This document shows, piece after piece, positions 25,897 through 34,801 of a DNA stretch of 64,000 bases (the stretch's first letter is position 1; every line of letters begins with the position of its first letter). The translations under genes and the position numbers were made by a program. The notes under the pieces were generated by a model. The model did not search any database. It was not told where the DNA came from and saw only the letters and a program-made list of their open reading frames with translations. The stretch comes from Fructilactobacillus ixorae (lineage in GTDB: Bacteria > Bacillota > Bacilli > Lactobacillales > Lactobacillaceae): NCBI RefSeq assembly GCF_024029915.1, contig NZ_CP097478.1:62001-126000 (forward strand). Direction: 5' to 3'.

Positions 25897-26736
25897 TTAG
25901 TTAAACTGGGTATTAACGATTTGTTGGTAATTAAGCCAGAGAGCCGTATAAGGCGTACTACTGCCGGACTGCCAAGGTTTGGGTTTCCCGCAAAAATGGA
26001 TGATGGCGGTCTTGGACATGACCCAAGCCAGGTTTTCGGTGCCCCCGCTGCGGGTTAGATAGAGCAATGATTTACGGGCGTCAAAGTTCCAAAGCGCTTC
26101 TGAAAGCTCCTTGGTATCATTACTATAGAGGTAGTTTAGGATGTCTTGATCCGGTAGAATGAGGTAATCATGATACTTCTCAATCGTATGAACGAGCTCG
26201 GCAACCTGAACCTTGTGGCGCATCTGATCTAAGTCCATCAGCATGACACCTGAATTGTAGTAGCCACCGTCCGTTCCGAGGCGGAGGTTGTTGACGGAGC
26301 GCATGATGTCTGTGAGTCCCTTATGGACAGCGGCAGCGAACATTTTGCCGTTTAAATCAAGGTTCCAGAGCGGACGCAGGTCGTTTGTGACCAGCAGGTC
26401 AGGATCTAGGTAGAGCACCCGATGAAGCGTAGCGGGTAACGCGTTGGCACACAGAAGCCGGAAGTACATTTCTTGTGGATAATGATAGGCACTCAAAAAG
26501 GACGCGGGGAGTTCTAGGTGTTCGTCCATCTGGATGATGTGAAGCTCCAACTCAAGCTGGTTAGCATAATTGTGAAGGGGTTCGTTCGTGGTAGCATCGG
26601 GGTCTGACTGTAAAAACCAGACTCTAACGGGCACCCTCGGATTATTTAAGCGTAGCGAGTATAACATTACCCGCAGGGGAGGAATGTAGCTTTGGTTACA
26701 AGTAACCAAAATATCAAGTGGATTAGTGGTAGACAT
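25897..26736 (-). CDS. Glycosyltransferase family 8
   Basis: Transfers a hexose from UDP-sugar to a surface glycan, glycolipid or glycoprotein. The 279-residue protein has the GT-A fold with ILVTCNQSYIPPLRVML at the N-terminus, the metal-binding LYLDPDLLV (DxD) near 103, YYNSGVMLMDL near 155 and the C-terminal IIHFCGKPKPW. The start at 26736 follows GGAAG with proper spacing; earlier ATGs lack a site. No membrane helix. It stands alone, divergent from the PAP2 gene. The sugar (glucose or galactose) cannot be read. Confidence 0.88.
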   Translation of the reverse strand: MSTTNPLDILVTCNQSYIPPLRVMLYSLRLNNPRVPVRVWFLQSDPDATTNEPLHNYANQLELELHIIQMDEHLELPASFLSAYHYPQEMYFRLLCANALPATLHRVLYLDPDLLVTNDLRPLWNLDLNGKMFAAAVHKGLTDIMRSVNNLRLGTDGGYYNSGVMLMDLDQMRHKVQVAELVHTIEKYHDYLILPDQDILNYLYSNDTKELSEALWNFDARKSLLYLTRSGGTENLAWVMSKTAIIHFCGKPKPWQSGSSTPYTALWLNYQQIVNTQFN

Positions 26737-26881
26737 GGATAGACTTCCTTTCGTTCGGCCGTTGCTTGCAAACTTGTTCCCCATTATTATTACCAAATGT
26801 TGCTGAGAAGACAACTACGACTTTCAGAAGGGCTGATTGAGAACAACCGGACGCAGGTATAGCAGAGACTGGAGGATGAAA

Positions 26882-27781
26882 ATGATGAAACGACAAGGGG
26901 TGCTGTTGGGTGCGAGCCTAGTCATGGTGGGACTTATGCTTGGTTCATTGTGGTGGGATTTACCCCTGAGTCAGGCCGTAGTTAACTACCAGAGCTTCTG
27001 GGGAACGGTGGGACAGACCATTGGTTCAGCTCCCCTGTATCTCGTGTTAGTGGTAAGTGGTGAAATTGGAATGGCCGTGGGATTTCGCGAGCGCCGACGT
27101 TGGGTGGGTTTATTCGAGTTGCTTGGCGGTTGGGTACTGGTTGTCTGGCAGGTAAGGAAACTAGTCAACGAAACCAGTTCCTATGGATTACTGGCGCTTA
27201 CCAACGTCCGGTTCGGCTTGCCAGTGGGAACGCCCAGTCAGGCTTTAAACGATGGCAGTCAGAGGGTCGCTAGTTGGGAACTTAACCTTATTTGGGCGGG
27301 GCTCGTGCTCTTGGTAACGTTACTGAGTCAGCGGTGGTTAGCTCACCAGTCAGAAGCGCGGCTGCGCCAGTTATTTTTGGTCGCCATTTGGGCCAGCCTA
27401 ACCGTGGTCCTAGCGGCAGCCGTCAACGTGGGTTTGAAAACCATCTGGGGTCGGTATCGGCCGTATGAAGTGTTCGGCTACCTTCAGCATTTTACCAGTT
27501 GGGATCACATTAACGGTCCTAACGGTCATCATTCATTTCCCTCCGGTCATACCATGGCCGCCACGCTGTCCGTGGTTTTTTCCTGGTTTGTTTCCGGAAG
27601 ATGGCGTCGGTGGGTCTGGGTTCTGGGCGTCAGTTACGGCATTGGGATTGGAATTAGTCGGCTTGTAATTGGAGCCCATTTTCTCTCAGACATTACAGCG
27701 TCGTTCTTTTTAACCTTGGCAATTGTGGATCAGATGGCGAATTGCTTGCAATGGCAATTAAACAACCGGGCTCAGAAGTAG
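26882..27781 (+). CDS. PAP2 superfamily membrane phosphatase
   Basis: Integral membrane lipid phosphatase of the phosphatidic acid phosphatase 2 family, 299 residues with about 7 helices. All three signature motifs are visible: K-IWGRYRP (motif 1), FPSGHTMA (motif 2) and SRLVIGAHFLSDI (motif 3), containing the catalytic His residues. Likely substrate is undecaprenyl diphosphate or phosphatidylglycerol phosphate. Start: ATGs at 26876, 26882 and 26885 follow GGAGG; 26882 has the best spacing. It is 43 bases from the MetF-like gene, and the pair is probably co-transcribed. Confidence 0.87.
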   Translation: MMKRQGVLLGASLVMVGLMLGSLWWDLPLSQAVVNYQSFWGTVGQTIGSAPLYLVLVVSGEIGMAVGFRERRRWVGLFELLGGWVLVVWQVRKLVNETSSYGLLALTNVRFGLPVGTPSQALNDGSQRVASWELNLIWAGLVLLVTLLSQRWLAHQSEARLRQLFLVAIWASLTVVLAAAVNVGLKTIWGRYRPYEVFGYLQHFTSWDHINGPNGHHSFPSGHTMAATLSVVFSWFVSGRWRRWVWVLGVSYGIGIGISRLVIGAHFLSDITASFFLTLAIVDQMANCLQWQLNNRAQK

Positions 27782-27823
27782 TCGATTAAGAAGAGCACGA
27801 TGTTTGGAAAAGGAGGAACCGGA

Positions 27824-28639
27824 ATGGCATTTCCAGTGGGCGTTGAAATTTCAGCCCAAGCAACGCCGGCAGCGAACCAAGCCTGGCTAGCTCGGAGTGG
27901 GCTTGGAACAACGGTACGTCCGACGTTTGTGACTGTAACGGACCGTACTGGAGGTCAAGTATTAGCGCCGGAATGGGTTGACATGGTTGCGCGACTTACA
28001 GCTGTCCAACTCCCGGTGATGCCCCATCTAACGGGATTATACCAAACCCCCTGGGGTCTGAAGCAACGCGTTCAGACTCTGGCAGGATTAGGAGTGCATC
28101 ACTACTTGGTGTTACGAGGTGATCGGAACTCCAACTGCCGGCCAACCGGATATTATCCCCATGCTACGGACTTACTCCGCGTACTTCACCGAGTTCCCCA
28201 GTTAGAACTCGGTGCGGCTGCGTACCCGATGCGCCATCCGGAATCGGGAACTTGGGGGGCGGAATTGTTTTACTTGCGCGCCAAGGTTCAGGCGGGAGCT
28301 CAGTTTTTGGTGACCCAGTTTTGCTTTGATGACTCTGCCCTCGTGGCATGGTTGGATCGACTACAGACAGCTCAGCTGCGGGTCCCGGTAATTGTGGGGG
28401 TTTTACCGCTGACCAGTCGGATGCGCTTACGCCAGGCTGAGCAGTTATTGGGGGAACCGTTACCCGCAGCGATTCAACAACAATTTGCTACTTGTCTCGA
28501 TGAGCAAGCTGTTTTCACCCAAGGGCTACGTCTAGCAAGAGCTCAAATTAACACTTTACGTCAGTACGGAGTAGGGGTGCAGGTCTACACGTTTAACGAC
28601 GTGGCACTAATTCGTTCCTTAAATGAGTTAATTAATTAG
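27824..28639 (+). CDS. Methylenetetrahydrofolate reductase-like protein
   Basis: A 271-residue flavoprotein-type TIM barrel related to MetF, which reduces 5,10-methylene-THF to 5-methyl-THF. Marks that can be matched to the family: GVEISA at the start (family FEFFP/xEixP), PHLTG-Y (family HLTC), LVLRGDRN (family LRGD), AAYPMRHPES (family YPEGHPE), KVQAGAQFLVTQFCFD (family KV.AGAdFi.TQ.fFD) and VYTFND. The AYP-HPE region is altered, and the protein is divergent. AAAGGAGG precedes the ATG at 27824. No metE/metH lies nearby. The role in methionine synthesis is inferred. Confidence 0.75.
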   Translation: MAFPVGVEISAQATPAANQAWLARSGLGTTVRPTFVTVTDRTGGQVLAPEWVDMVARLTAVQLPVMPHLTGLYQTPWGLKQRVQTLAGLGVHHYLVLRGDRNSNCRPTGYYPHATDLLRVLHRVPQLELGAAAYPMRHPESGTWGAELFYLRAKVQAGAQFLVTQFCFDDSALVAWLDRLQTAQLRVPVIVGVLPLTSRMRLRQAEQLLGEPLPAAIQQQFATCLDEQAVFTQGLRLARAQINTLRQYGVGVQVYTFNDVALIRSLNELIN

Positions 28640-28641
28640 TT

Positions 28642-28680
28642 AAAAAGCGTCCCGCGAGAATTTCTCGCGAGACGCTTTTT
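28642..28680. terminator. Bidirectional terminator
   Basis: AAAAAGCGTC-CGCGAGAA pairs with TTCTCGCG-GACGCTTTTT. It lies between the convergent MetF-like gene and the WxL operon and serves both. Confidence 0.9.
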
Positions 28681-28701
28681 AATTGTGCTGATGAATTTGC
28701 T

Positions 28702-31431
28702 TTACGGAGTACCAGTGGAATTAACCGTCCAGTTTAGGGTTGCGCCGTAATCCTGATGTCCATTCTCGGGAACATTCGGGGTTTTTCTAACGTTTAGTTT
28801 TAAACCGGTGCGATCGTTCCAAACGACACTCTTTAAGTCGGGTAAGTCATCACCAGATGAGTAGACCAACACGTTATCGTTATTACCAGGCGTTAGCGGA
28901 TGCTTGGTCCCATTACCATCAAAGAAGAATAACTGGAACGGGGAGGCATCGTTGCCGATAATATCAGCGGTCTTGAGTTGGTTCCGACCAGCGCTTTGGC
29001 TATTATCATTAGCCTGTGAGAGACTAACTTTGAAGTCTTTGCGCGCAGCGCCCTTTCGGGTATCTTTAATCGAGAAAGCTTGGTAACCGCGACGAGGATT
29101 GATGCGCGGTGTAGTTGGAACGGGATTTCCAGCTTCGTCAAAGGTATAGGTATTTTGTGGTAACATATACGAATTTTCTTCGAAGAAGGCGTGGGTCCCA
29201 TATTCAAAACTATTCGGTGTAATCTGAATGCTTCCGGAATTCAAGTTATAGATTTCCTTGTTTCCGTAGTATTTAACAAGTTCTGAATTACCATTAACCT
29301 GCCCAGTTAACGTAGGGGTGCTAGCAAAAACCTTTCCTTCATTAGCGCCCAGATTCACATTGGCAGTAATGTTTTTGATGGAATAGGCATCGAGCGTTGG
29401 TAAGCCTTTAATCACGATTTTTTTAGCATTTTTGTAGGTCTTTCCATCGGTTTGCTTCACGTTTTCATTACTGATGGTGTAGTGTAAGCCGGTTGCGTTA
29501 TCACTGGCATCATAAGGAATGTCTTGACCTTCAAATTGTAACTTTAGATTGTTTGGATCGTTGTTCTTAACGCTTGGTAGGAAGAAGGTATACTGACCAT
29601 TAGTTAAGGGAACCTGACTAATGTTGTATAAAGGAATTCGGTAGTTAACGTTATCGAAGTCACCAACGTTATTTAACGTAGTAGACCAATCGGTCATGTT
29701 TTGGGTGACATCTTGCATCTGGTTATTAATGTAAAACGAGGGCCTTCCAGGCGGACGGTGACTAGGAATTACTTGAACGTCACTTGATTCAATCGGGGTC
29801 TTATCGGCAAAGTTTGAACCAGAAGCCTTAACGGTGTTAATAACGGCTTGTTGTTGTGGATCATCAAATTGGTCAGAAACCAAGGCGGCCTTGAACCCAT
29901 GTGATTGAGGCGTTGGACTTTCAGTATCTTTTTTAATCGGCGGAATATCCGGATAGTACAAATCAACATCTTTGCTTCCATCCAATAGCCGAAGCTGTGG
30001 GGGAAGATCATCAGTAACATGAACATTGTACCAATGATTGCCAAGATCCGGATTTTTTTCATTGAAGATACTGTCATAGTAGTTATAGATATCAGACCGA
30101 TATAAGAAGATATCACCAACGTCCGCATCGTAAATTTTATTCCGAAAGACGGGATACTTATTGCCATCATCACCCGTAAACTGCGCATCAAACGGTAGCG
30201 CGTGCATTAACTCTTCGGACGTTAATGATTGATCATCCGGCATTAAGGCGCCAGGATCGTTTTTAGAAACAACTTTTCCACCGTCGGCCTTACTAATCCG
30301 TAATCCTTGCTTCCCAAGTTTAGTTAAATCGGCAGCGGTTTTACTTACCCCGGGAGTTCCCGGAATATTAGAGGCTGAAATAGCACTAACCATGTAGTTA
30401 GCCCCCGTCGATCCAGTCATCCCCCAGTAGGCTTTTTTTTCGGGTCCAAAGGTGTCGGCAATGTTAACCATTGGAGAAGAAAGATTTAATTGGGAGAAGC
30501 CTTTCGTATTTTTACTTGCATTCGAATATCCAAAGGTAGTTGTTGCTTGCCCAATAACTCCGTTTTTATCCGGGACCCAATTATATACTACAGGTTCCCA
30601 GCGTGCTTTTCTGTCAGAATAATCATTTGTGCTTCCAACTATATAGGGAGCTGATGTTGCACCATACCCATCATTTTTTGCAGGATAGGGATATAAGGAA
30701 TCATTGGCATCTGTAGCGGGATCATTAAACCATATATTATTATTACTATAATGATTAATACCCATGAAATAATTTTTGGAAGACTTATGAACATTAATGT
30801 GATTAGCGTCCGGTATTGTGAAAGCAATATGTGATCTATCATCGGAATTTCCAGGTAATTGATATGCATCTGAATAGTCCGAGTTAAAATATGTGTCGAA
30901 TTCTAATGAAAAGGAATTTTTAATTCGCTTTGACGAGTTATATGAATATTGGGCCTGATTTAGTCGAGTAGTATTACTGAATCCTTCTCCTAAGATAGGT
31001 TTACGCAAATCACCATAAGCCCCTAGAGATTCTCCATTAGTACCAACTGCAACTGATCCTTCCGGTGCTAATTGTTCTTGATCATTTTGTAATGTGAAAG
31101 TCAAGCCATCAGCTGCTTCCTCTGGTTTTTCAGAAGCTATATAAATGTAGAATTTTAGAGTAAATGGTCGTGTTAAATCTACTTTATTCTTCCACCATAT
31201 TCCCCTAGATTGGTTCTGAATATTATCAGTTATTACCTGTACGTTTGGATAATCAACCGCAGCGGGTGGATTACTCTTATACGTAAAGTTGCTCATACTA
31301 GGACCGGATTCTGGGGGCGCCGGGATGTTTAACGTGTTACTAGCCTGAGCCGTTAAGTTAGCGCCCCCCGAAAGTAAACTACCCACGGTGACGAGTGCGA
31401 GCGCAGTGCTCACTAGAAATTTTTTCAGCAT
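28702..31431 (-). CDS. Large WxL-domain surface protein with L-type lectin-like domain
   Basis: The 909-residue secreted protein begins with a signal peptide (about 1-30, ending TAQA). An N-terminal L-type (legume-like) lectin fold covers about 45-350 (ADGLTFTLQND, LGAYGDLR, SFSLEFDTYFN). A long region with Ig-like or adhesion modules follows. The C-terminus has a WxL domain (VVWNDRTGLKLNV near 880 and the terminal LNWTV). WxL domains attach non-covalently to peptidoglycan, often through DUF916 partners. It is the last gene of the operon after two DUF916 genes. AAAGGAGG precedes the start. The glycan ligand is unknown. Confidence 0.85.
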   Translation of the reverse strand: MLKKFLVSTALALVTVGSLLSGGANLTAQASNTLNIPAPPESGPSMSNFTYKSNPPAAVDYPNVQVITDNIQNQSRGIWWKNKVDLTRPFTLKFYIYIASEKPEEAADGLTFTLQNDQEQLAPEGSVAVGTNGESLGAYGDLRKPILGEGFSNTTRLNQAQYSYNSSKRIKNSFSLEFDTYFNSDYSDAYQLPGNSDDRSHIAFTIPDANHINVHKSSKNYFMGINHYSNNNIWFNDPATDANDSLYPYPAKNDGYGATSAPYIVGSTNDYSDRKARWEPVVYNWVPDKNGVIGQATTTFGYSNASKNTKGFSQLNLSSPMVNIADTFGPEKKAYWGMTGSTGANYMVSAISASNIPGTPGVSKTAADLTKLGKQGLRISKADGGKVVSKNDPGALMPDDQSLTSEELMHALPFDAQFTGDDGNKYPVFRNKIYDADVGDIFLYRSDIYNYYDSIFNEKNPDLGNHWYNVHVTDDLPPQLRLLDGSKDVDLYYPDIPPIKKDTESPTPQSHGFKAALVSDQFDDPQQQAVINTVKASGSNFADKTPIESSDVQVIPSHRPPGRPSFYINNQMQDVTQNMTDWSTTLNNVGDFDNVNYRIPLYNISQVPLTNGQYTFFLPSVKNNDPNNLKLQFEGQDIPYDASDNATGLHYTISNENVKQTDGKTYKNAKKIVIKGLPTLDAYSIKNITANVNLGANEGKVFASTPTLTGQVNGNSELVKYYGNKEIYNLNSGSIQITPNSFEYGTHAFFEENSYMLPQNTYTFDEAGNPVPTTPRINPRRGYQAFSIKDTRKGAARKDFKVSLSQANDNSQSAGRNQLKTADIIGNDASPFQLFFFDGNGTKHPLTPGNNDNVLVYSSGDDLPDLKSVVWNDRTGLKLNVRKTPNVPENGHQDYGATLNWTVNSTGTP

Positions 31432-31485
31432 TGTAATTAATTAACCTCCTTTCTGTAAGATGTTGCGAAATCACGAGCATTCGAA

Positions 31486-32361
31486 TCAGTTCAGGCTCTG
31501 TTTCAGCACGAGGTTCCGATGTAACGTAGTGGCTTGGGTCTTGTTATGAAGCTTCAGCACCACTTGGTATTTTCCTGCGGCCATGTGCTTTGGTGGCAAG
31601 GTGAATTTTACCGTTGAATTGGGTGCAATGCTAACATCTTGGAGCGGTTGGGTAAGAATCGTTCGCGTTCCTTGGCGCACCATGATTTTTCCACGGAGAT
31701 GTTGAAATAATTGAGGCTTAGCGTTTTTAACTTTTGCCACGATAATGGTCCCATCTGAACGTGGTTCAACCGTGGCTTGTTGGAACGTTAGCGTCTTTAA
31801 AACAGGCCGCTTCGGGTTATGATTCAATGCAACTCCGGTGACAAAGGTCACGTTATTTTTGATTTCTTCTTTGCGGTCAACCATGGAGGTTGCGGTAATG
31901 CCACCCAATGTAACCCCAGCCCCTTGGCGACCAGTGTTAATTTTATAAGTAACGACCTGGTTCGAATGGGGGGCTAACGTGAGTTTTTGTGTGCGGGGAC
32001 CAATTAGTTTGTTAGTTAGGCTGTCACGACCCCGAGGTTCAGCGCGTCGGTCATTGTAACTAATGGTTCCATTGTCCGCGGTAATCGCATTATTGAAGCT
32101 CGTAGTTACTTTCATTGGGAGGTCACTATCGTTTTTCACTAGGATGGGAAGCTGGTACGTCGTATGGTCAAGAGACCGAAGCGCAAAATAACGCTGCCCT
32201 TTTTGTAACGGTAAATCGCCTAGGAGGGGACTCACCGAAAAATTATCGGGAGCATTCGGCTGACGGTTTGCAAAGGCCAGCGCTGGGCTACCAACTAGGA
32301 ACAAAACGGTGCAGAGCAAACCAATGAAGTACTGGATCCGGTTATTGGTCATTTTGGTCAT
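31486..32361 (-). CDS. DUF916/DUF3324 WxL-interacting protein lacking the C-terminal membrane helix
   Basis: The 291-residue exported protein has a signal peptide or N-terminal anchor (about 8-30), a DUF916 beta-sandwich (about 40-155; FSVSPLLGD, YQLPILVKND) and a DUF3324 domain (about 160-280). Usual members (about 340-370 residues) end in a membrane helix and a basic tail. This one ends at LKQSLN with none. Its start overlaps the end of the LPQTG gene by 20 bases, and the ribosome site is weak, so coupling is likely. It may be released, or held by the LPQTG protein or the neighbour WxL proteins. Confidence 0.82.
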   Translation of the reverse strand: MTKMTNNRIQYFIGLLCTVLFLVGSPALAFANRQPNAPDNFSVSPLLGDLPLQKGQRYFALRSLDHTTYQLPILVKNDSDLPMKVTTSFNNAITADNGTISYNDRRAEPRGRDSLTNKLIGPRTQKLTLAPHSNQVVTYKINTGRQGAGVTLGGITATSMVDRKEEIKNNVTFVTGVALNHNPKRPVLKTLTFQQATVEPRSDGTIIVAKVKNAKPQLFQHLRGKIMVRQGTRTILTQPLQDVSIAPNSTVKFTLPPKHMAAGKYQVVLKLHNKTQATTLHRNLVLKQSLN

Positions 32362-32764
32362 ATAAGGCTTTTAACTTTGCCTGAAAGTGACTGTTGATCA
32401 CAATCAAACTGACTAGGAACAGAACCACAATCCCAGTTGCGGTCACGCCAACGTGTAAAAATTGACCGGTTTGGGGCAATTGAGCCGCTGGGGCTGGTTT
32501 AACACTGGCCATCGGGTTCTCCTTAACCTCGTTGTCATGGTTAGTGGCTGGTTTTTTTGGTGATGGTTGATGTTCATCCTTTTTTGGGTGGTCCTTCTTT
32601 TGATGCTTTTCGTTGGGACTAACGGCTAGGGCCGCTGAGCTCTGCTTGGAAGTCCCACTACTAAATTGGTTATCAGCGTAAATACTACTAGTCCCAAAAA
32701 TCACCGCAATTAAGGCTAATCCCAAAATGGCAAATAAGAAAGCTTTTTGTTTATCAAATTTCAT
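32342..32764 (-). CDS. Small LPXTG-anchored wall protein of the WxL operon
   Basis: A 140-residue protein with an N-terminal signal (hydrophobic 10-28), a strongly charged Lys/His/Asp/Pro middle (about 45-85), LPQTG near 95, a hydrophobic helix and a short polar tail. It matches the small LPXTG component (CscD/CscA-like) found in WxL (csc) clusters. Probably it fixes the surface complex covalently to peptidoglycan. AGGTGAT precedes the ATG. It lies 12 bases from the upstream DUF916 gene. Confidence 0.82.
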   Translation of the reverse strand: MKFDKQKAFLFAILGLALIAVIFGTSSIYADNQFSSGTSKQSSAALAVSPNEKHQKKDHPKKDEHQPSPKKPATNHDNEVKENPMASVKPAPAAQLPQTGQFLHVGVTATGIVVLFLVSLIVINSHFQAKLKALYDQNDQ

Positions 32765-32776
32765 CTAATCACCTAT

Positions 32777-33805
32777 CTATTTAGTTCGGTCGTTTAGAAG
32801 CTCTTTTTGTTTGCGCTTTTGTCTGTAAATTAAGTACAGCAGTAGCAAGATGATTAAGAAGAGGGCGATAAGCAGTGCAATCCACCACCAGTTGTTGTTG
32901 TTGTAAATGACTGAATCCTTGATGGAAACATTAAAGTCCTTTTCAATTTTCCAGTGATTACCGTTCATATCGTGAGCCCGAAGACTTAAGTGATATGTAC
33001 CTGGCAGTAAAGCGTTCTTTCCAAAGTCATTTTGCATTTTGAAATTGGAGTTCGGTGCCATACTTAATTGATATTGATGGTTTTTAGCGAGGGTCTTTTT
33101 CGGGTTGCCCTTCCGGTAAATTCGGTCTTTGACTTCCAATCCCTTGATCGTGGTTGGCCGTTCGTTGGCTAGCGTGGTGTCAATAATGGTTTGAGCACCA
33201 CTCTTATTTGGCGCAATCTTTGGAACGGTTAGTTTAGGATTAACTTTTTTATCTTGGGATTTGATCATTAGTGGCATTACCAGAGCCACTTTGTTGTTTA
33301 AGTTCACATTGTTGGAGTTGACATTGTCGTTTTTGTTTTCTGTTTTAATGTACAAAGCACCAAGAATGATTCCTTTGTAATCCTTTTTAGGTGGATTGAC
33401 GGTAAAACTAACCGTCTTGGTTTGGTTAGCGCCAAGGGTCACGGTCTGCTTCTTTTCTTTCACTAAATTTCGCATTTTGTACTTTAAAGTACGATCGTAC
33501 GGCATTTTACCTGGTTTATAAGTAATCGCACCATCCTTAGATGTATATGCTGTCGTGGGTTCGATGCTTAAAGTCTGCGAGTAGTTAGCCAAGTTTGCTA
33601 GATCCACAGTAATTACCTGAGGTTCACCCGGCTTAGTCTTAAAAAAGAACGATCCACTGTTTTGGATTTGGGTACTGGGATAGTTCGGTTTTACCGCCAC
33701 TCCAGGTCCGGGGGTCGCGTGGGCGATTGGTACGAACAAAGCAAACAGGAAGGAAAAGAATGCAAAGCCAATTAATAAGCGTAATTTATGGTTTTTTAAA
33801 ATCAT
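32777..33805 (-). CDS. DUF916/DUF3324 WxL-interacting membrane protein
   Basis: The 342-residue protein has a signal peptide (about 8-30, ending AHA), DUF916 (about 35-160; GVAVKPNYPS, FFFKTKPGE), DUF3324 (about 165-295), one membrane helix (about 308-332) and a basic Lys/Arg/Gln tail. In known systems such proteins bridge peptidoglycan and WxL proteins. Start: ATG 33805 after GAGGAAG; an in-frame TTG four codons earlier is less likely. It is the first gene after a terminator that follows the small WxL gene, so it is either read through or has an unseen promoter. Confidence 0.87.
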   Translation of the reverse strand: MILKNHKLRLLIGFAFFSFLFALFVPIAHATPGPGVAVKPNYPSTQIQNSGSFFFKTKPGEPQVITVDLANLANYSQTLSIEPTTAYTSKDGAITYKPGKMPYDRTLKYKMRNLVKEKKQTVTLGANQTKTVSFTVNPPKKDYKGIILGALYIKTENKNDNVNSNNVNLNNKVALVMPLMIKSQDKKVNPKLTVPKIAPNKSGAQTIIDTTLANERPTTIKGLEVKDRIYRKGNPKKTLAKNHQYQLSMAPNSNFKMQNDFGKNALLPGTYHLSLRAHDMNGNHWKIEKDFNVSIKDSVIYNNNNWWWIALLIALFLIILLLLYLIYRQKRKQKELLNDRTK

Positions 33806-33835
33806 ATTCTTCCTCAATTTCTATCTAAATTATTA

Positions 33836-33875
33836 AAAAAGGGAAACACTCATCCTAATAAGTGGTTCCCTTTTT
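33836..33875 (-). terminator. Internal terminator after the small WxL gene
   Basis: AAAAAGGGAA-CACT pairs with AGTG-TTCCCTTTTT; on the - strand it ends in a T run. It lies between the small WxL gene and the rest of the operon and would make the first gene more abundant. Confidence 0.75.
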
Positions 33876-33901
33876 GTAACTATTGAAACATTAGTTAACT
33901 C

Positions 33902-34597
33902 TTATTCTGTAGGGTTAGTAGGTGTTCCAGCAGCTAACGTCCAAGTAATTGGGGCGTTGTATGCACCTGGGGTAGTACCAGCAGGAACTACTAAACTTGC
34001 AACGTCTCTACCTTGACGACTGTAGTCAATCGTCGTGTTTCCAAGCCCTTGACCGTTAGTAGCAGTAATTACGTTTGCACCTTCGCCACCAGCAGTAATC
34101 CGGGCGTTTGAGTTAATGTTAACCCGTGAACCTTGGCTGTTAGTGTAACCAGTGTTGTTCAAGTTAATTGCCCATGCAGCAGGGTTAGCAGCAGCTTGGC
34201 CAGCTTCGTTGTTGAATTGACCTAAAGCAGCATCTAACGTCCAACCGTTTTGAGCTTCTTTAGTGTTCCGGCTATCAGTAACTGAGATGACACTTTGACG
34301 GGAACCAGTGTTGTTGTTCAACAAACCTTGAGTTTGGTTTGAATCTGATTGACTGGTTGGGGCAAAGTTCAAGTCAGGAACTGAGTTTAAAGATAAGTAA
34401 CCAGTTTGAACGGCTACGTGAGCGTTTGAAGTAGCAGATACACTACCTTTTGTATCGTTCATCGTGGTACTAGTATTTTGTGGCAGTTCGCTATTGTTAA
34501 CTGCTGGAGCGGCGTGTACAGCAGGAGCTGCAGCGGCTAAACCAAGCATAGCAGCAAATGAAGCAACTCCACTAAGGATAAGCTTATTCTTCTTCAT
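33902..34597 (-). CDS. Small WxL-domain surface protein
   Basis: The 231-residue secreted protein consists of a signal peptide (1-29, cleavage after VHA) and one WxL domain: LNSVPDLNFAP near 72, ISVTDSRNT near 105, NGWTLDAALGQF near 117 (first W-x-L) and ITWTLAAGTP near 218 (second). This is the canonical one-domain WxL protein that coats peptidoglycan. The AGGAGG site and own promoter, plus a terminator behind the gene, suggest high expression. It opens the WxL cluster. Confidence 0.92.
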   Translation of the reverse strand: MKKNKLILSGVASFAAMLGLAAAAPAVHAAPAVNNSELPQNTSTTMNDTKGSVSATSNAHVAVQTGYLSLNSVPDLNFAPTSQSDSNQTQGLLNNNTGSRQSVISVTDSRNTKEAQNGWTLDAALGQFNNEAGQAAANPAAWAINLNNTGYTNSQGSRVNINSNARITAGGEGANVITATNGQGLGNTTIDYSRQGRDVASLVVPAGTTPGAYNAPITWTLAAGTPTNPTE

Positions 34598-34634
34598 AAA
34601 TGAAGACCTCCTAAAATATTAAAATGTAGTTCAG

Positions 34635-34650
34635 CCTTGAAAATTCAAGG
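34635..34650. repeat. Palindrome in the WxL gene leader
   Basis: CCTTGAAAATTCAAGG is a perfect 16-base palindrome between promoter and ribosome site of the small WxL gene. It is either a leader hairpin that stabilises the mRNA or an operator. Confidence 0.5.
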
Positions 34651-34684
34651 CACAAGTAAAGATTGACTTGTAAAGCACGTAATT

Positions 34685-34713
34685 ATTATAACCTATAAAA
34701 TTAAAAATGAAAA
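34685..34713 (-). promoter_or_regulatory. Promoter of the WxL operon
   Basis: On the - strand TTTCAT (34708-34713), 17-base spacer, TATAAT (34685-34690), about 85 bases ahead of the start. Confidence 0.6.
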
Positions 34714-34801
34714 TAAAAACATTAAAAAGTTGAATGATTCTTTCTAATTAAGTTGTTCATTAATGAAATTAAAATAAAGCACCCGATTTATGGAAGGGTA
34801 G

